Below, in pieces: positions 52,890 to 55,051 of a stretch of DNA of 55,051 bases (positions within the stretch are counted from its first letter, which is position 1; every line of letters begins with the position of its first letter). The DNA comes from Mesorhizobium sp. M1C.F.Ca.ET.210.01.1.1. Its GTDB lineage: Bacteria > Pseudomonadota > Alphaproteobacteria > Rhizobiales > Rhizobiaceae. Both the position numbers and the translations under genes were made by a program. The stretch spans positions 1 through 55,051 of the forward strand of contig NZ_SRUU01000036.1 of assembly GCF_004791585.1 (NCBI RefSeq). The letters run 5' to 3'. The notes under the pieces are model-generated. The model was not told where the DNA came from, searched no databases, and saw only the letters and a list, made by a program, of their open reading frames with translations.

Positions 52890-54791
52890 ATGTCCAGTTT
52901 CGATACGATCGTTCCTGCGCTGGCAGAGGCGCTGGAAAAGCGCGGTTATTCAGCGCTCACGGCGGTGCAGCAGGCGGTGCTGGCGCCCGGGCTAGGCTCG
53001 GCCGACGCGCTGGTTTCGGCCCAGACCGGTTCCGGCAAGACGGTTGCCTTCGGCCTTGCCCTGGCGCCGAGCCTTCTCGGCGGCGCGCAACGCTTCACTG
53101 ACGCCGGCGCGCCGCTGGGACTGGTGGTGGCGCCGACACGCGAGCTGGCGCTGCAGGTTCGGCGCGAACTTGAATGGCTCTACGAGCTGACCGGCGCGAC
53201 CGTCGCGTCCTGCGTCGGCGGCATGGACATGCGCGGCGAGCGGCGAGCGCTGGAGCGCGGCGCCCACATCGTCGTCGGCACGCCGGGCCGGCTGCGCGAC
53301 CACATCACCCGCGGCGCGCTCGACATGTCGGCGTTGAAGGCCGTGGTGCTGGACGAGGCCGACGAGATGCTCGATCTCGGTTTCCGCGAGGACCTCGAAT
53401 TCATCCTCGACGCCGCGCCCGCCGAGCGCCGCACGCTGATGTTTTCCGCCACCGTGCCGCGCTCCATCGCCACGCTGGCGAAAAGCTACCAGCGCGAGGC
53501 CGTGCGCATCACGGCCGGCGGCGAGGAGAAGCAGCATCTCGACATCGAGTACCGGGCGCTGAGCGTGGCACCCGCCGACCGCGAGAACGCCATCATCAAC
53601 GTGCTGCGCTATTACGAGGCCACCAACGCGATGGTGTTCTGCAACACGCGCGCCGCCGTCAACCATCTCACCGCGCGCTTCAACAACCGCAATTTCTCCG
53701 TCGTGGCGCTGTCCGGCGAGCTCAGCCAGAACGAGCGCAGCCATGCGCTGCAGGCGATGCGCGACGGCCGCGCCAGGGTCTGCATCGCCACCGACGTCGC
53801 GGCCCGCGGCATCGACCTGCCCAATCTCGACCTGGTCATCCATGCCGACCTGCCGACTAATCCGGAGACGCTGCTGCATCGCAGCGGGCGCACTGGGCGC
53901 GCCGGAAGAAAAGGCGTCAGCGCGCTGATCGTGCCGGGCAGCGCCCGTCGTCGCACCGAGCGCCTGCTGCACAATGCCGGCCTGACCGCTGCCTGGGCGA
54001 GCCCGCCCTCAGCCGACGAGGTGCTGCGCCGTGACGACGAGCGCATCCTCGCCGATCCGGCCTTCGGCGAGCCGGTGAAGGACGAGGAGCGTGACTTCGC
54101 CACAGCGCTTCTCGAGCGGCATGGCGCAGAACTGGTGGCCGCGGCCTTCGTGCGGCTTTGCCGCGGCAGCCGCTCGGCGCCCGAGGACCTGCTCGATGTC
54201 GCGCCGTTCGCGCCGTCGAAAGAGAAGTTCTCGCGTAGGGACGAGGCGCCAGGCCGCCGCGACGATTTCGGCGACAGCGTCTGGTTCTCGCTGTCGGTGG
54301 GGCGCCGGCAGAATGCCGAGCCGCGCTGGCTGATCCCGATGCTGTGCCGCACCGGCAGCATCTCCAAACGCGAGATCGGCGCCATCAAGATGCAGCCGGA
54401 AGAGACCTTCGTGCAGATCGCGGCCGACTGGGCCGACCGCTTCCTCGCCGCGATCGGCCCTGACCGCAAGCTGCAGGGCAGCATCGCGGTCAGGCGGCTC
54501 GACGGCACGCCGGATCTGTCGCGGGCCGGATACCAGCCGCCGAAACCGGAGAAGAGGCCGCATCGCGGCAAGCGCGCTTTCGATCAGAACGCGCCCAAAT
54601 TCGAGAAGCGCGGGCCGGCCGGGCATCAGCCTGCCGGGGCGCCGGACTCAAAACCCTGGGCAAAGAAACCCGGCAAAGCCAAGTTCGACAAGCCAAAATT
54701 CGACAAGCCGAAGTTCGATGGGCCGAAGTTCGATGGGCCGAAATCTGACCGGCCGGCGAAGCGCAAGAAGCAGAAGAAGCGGCCGGCATAG
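52890..54791 (+). CDS. DEAD-box RNA helicase with DbpA-type RNA-binding domain
   Basis: This 633-residue protein has the DEAD-box core: AQTGSGKT at 44-51, PTREL 82-86, GG at 110-111, TPGR 131-134, DEAD 155-158, SAT 186-188, then domain 2 with SGELSQNERSHALQ, ATDVAARGIDLP and HRSGRTGR. A DbpA RNA-binding domain follows (about 475-540: SVWFSLSVGRRQNAEPRWLIPMLCRTGSISKREIGAIKM). The last 85 residues are basic and disordered with KFDKPKFDKPKFDGP repeats. It likely unwinds RNA in ribosome assembly. The ATG at 52890 was chosen for the Q-motif start; upstream codons look untranslated. Confidence 0.94.
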   Translation: MSSFDTIVPALAEALEKRGYSALTAVQQAVLAPGLGSADALVSAQTGSGKTVAFGLALAPSLLGGAQRFTDAGAPLGLVVAPTRELALQVRRELEWLYELTGATVASCVGGMDMRGERRALERGAHIVVGTPGRLRDHITRGALDMSALKAVVLDEADEMLDLGFREDLEFILDAAPAERRTLMFSATVPRSIATLAKSYQREAVRITAGGEEKQHLDIEYRALSVAPADRENAIINVLRYYEATNAMVFCNTRAAVNHLTARFNNRNFSVVALSGELSQNERSHALQAMRDGRARVCIATDVAARGIDLPNLDLVIHADLPTNPETLLHRSGRTGRAGRKGVSALIVPGSARRRTERLLHNAGLTAAWASPPSADEVLRRDDERILADPAFGEPVKDEERDFATALLERHGAELVAAAFVRLCRGSRSAPEDLLDVAPFAPSKEKFSRRDEAPGRRDDFGDSVWFSLSVGRRQNAEPRWLIPMLCRTGSISKREIGAIKMQPEETFVQIAADWADRFLAAIGPDRKLQGSIAVRRLDGTPDLSRAGYQPPKPEKRPHRGKRAFDQNAPKFEKRGPAGHQPAGAPDSKPWAKKPGKAKFDKPKFDKPKFDGPKFDGPKSDRPAKRKKQKKRPA

Positions 54792-54873
54792 GGTCGCGAC
54801 CGAAGTTGAAGCCGACCCGCGGCGAATGCCGGCGGTAATCGCCAACCTCGGGGACTGGCCGAAGCATCCGAGT

Positions 54874-54930
54874 TTCGTCATCCACGCGCGGGGCGGGAGC
54901 GAAGCGGACGCGTAGACCACCCGAGGATCC
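54874..54930. repeat. Dispersed composite palindromic repeat, left portion, interrupted by the IS
   Basis: GTCATCCACGCGCGG, a hairpin, then CCCGAGGATCC (to 54930) match the left arm of the repeat at 49220. The expected next bases ATGCC are absent, because TGTGTGTTGG starts there. The other half of this copy would lie beyond the window. Confidence 0.8.
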
Positions 54931-55051
54931 TGTGTGTTGGTTCCGTTGTATGGTTGAAGTGGGAAGGAGGCCGAGAGGATCCTGGTCGTCCTTGCGGACA
55001 GGCCGTGGCATGGCTCGGTCCCTTCCCACCAAAGAACCATCAACCTGAACA
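54929..55051 (+). mobile_element. Left end of an IS110-type element (truncated by window edge)
   Basis: After the repeat's GGATCC the sequence turns to TGTGTGTTGG and a strongly folded stretch. An IS110 element is the best reading, because its right end is seen at 1-125, both junctions are at the same repeat position, and the RNA-like fold contains matches to that site. The transposase gene itself lies beyond the window. The two elements are in the same orientation. Confidence 0.65.
54959..55029 (+). ncRNA. Candidate IS110 bridge RNA, target-binding loop
   Basis: A 9-bp stem GTGGGAAGG/CCTTCCCAC (54959-54967 with 55021-55029) leads to a 6-bp stem GCCGAG/CTCGGT (54970-54975 with 55014-55019, one G-U), then an internal loop and a tip hairpin GTCC-TTGC-GGAC. 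The left loop strand GAGGATCCTG (54975-54984) equals 54923-54932, across the insertion junction. The right loop strand GGCATGG (55007-55013) complements CCATGCC at 124-130. This arrangement of left and right target guides matches bridge RNAs of IS110 elements. The donor loop would lie beyond the window. Confidence 0.6.

Overview
The window reads as chromosomal core DNA of a Rhizobiales alphaproteobacterium, most likely Mesorhizobium or a close relative. The evidence is high GC, an mdh-sucC/D/A/B-lpd cluster, an acnA gene divergent from ccm genes, genes of alphaproteobacterial families (DUF2794, IalB-like, DUF1236), and several kinds of rhizobial intergenic palindromic repeats. No species was checked against a database.

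Layout. 1-125: right end of an IS110-family insertion sequence, ending inside a composite palindromic repeat. 0.3-3.2 kb: rplS, a TauE/SafE permease in the opposite direction, trmD and rimM. 3.3-5.9 kb: xerC, a TraB/GumN-family protein and a Pro/Ala-rich membrane protein. 6.0-17.5 kb: an eleven-gene leftward TCA operon, mdh-sucC-(membrane ORF, cupin, DUF1579)-sucD-sucA-sucB-(secreted ORF, SDR)-lpd. 18.2-20.6 kb: ccmA, ccmB, ccmD and ccmG with no ccmC. 20.8-23.5 kb: acnA, with an Irr-type operator candidate. 24-34 kb: small enzymes and envelope genes, including YbhL, a YbbAP-type ABC transporter beside a TesA-type esterase, thpR, a phosphotyrosine phosphatase, phhB and an IalB-like protein. 34-45 kb: ClC transporter, rlmN, LysE exporter, argG, a secreted three-repeat protein, lytic transglycosylase, SH3 protein, CPBP protease and glycosyltransferase. 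45.3-47.7 kb: ffh, chorismate mutase and rpsP. 47.7-54.8 kb: Gly-zipper protein, SRPBCC/DoxX pair, bestrophin, ACT protein, asd and a DbpA-like helicase. 54.9-55.05 kb: left end of an IS110-type element.

Most notable. The left IS end folds into a target-loop-like RNA. One side of its loop reads GAGGATCCTG, the same as the sequence across the left insertion junction. The other side, GGCATGG, is complementary to CCATGCC, the sequence at the right junction of the IS copy at the window start. Both junctions lie at the same point of the same dispersed repeat. This is what a bridge-RNA-guided IS110 recombinase programmed for that repeat would leave. An unoccupied copy of the repeat lies near 49.2 kb.

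Other structural points. ffh-cm-rpsP and rimM-trmD-rplS, normally one operon, lie 44 kb apart and face opposite ways; one inversion would rejoin them exactly. ccmC is reduced to a 19-codon shell. Three small genes sit between sucC and sucD. Several intergenic regions hold long inverted or tandem repeats, and two terminators have no obvious gene.
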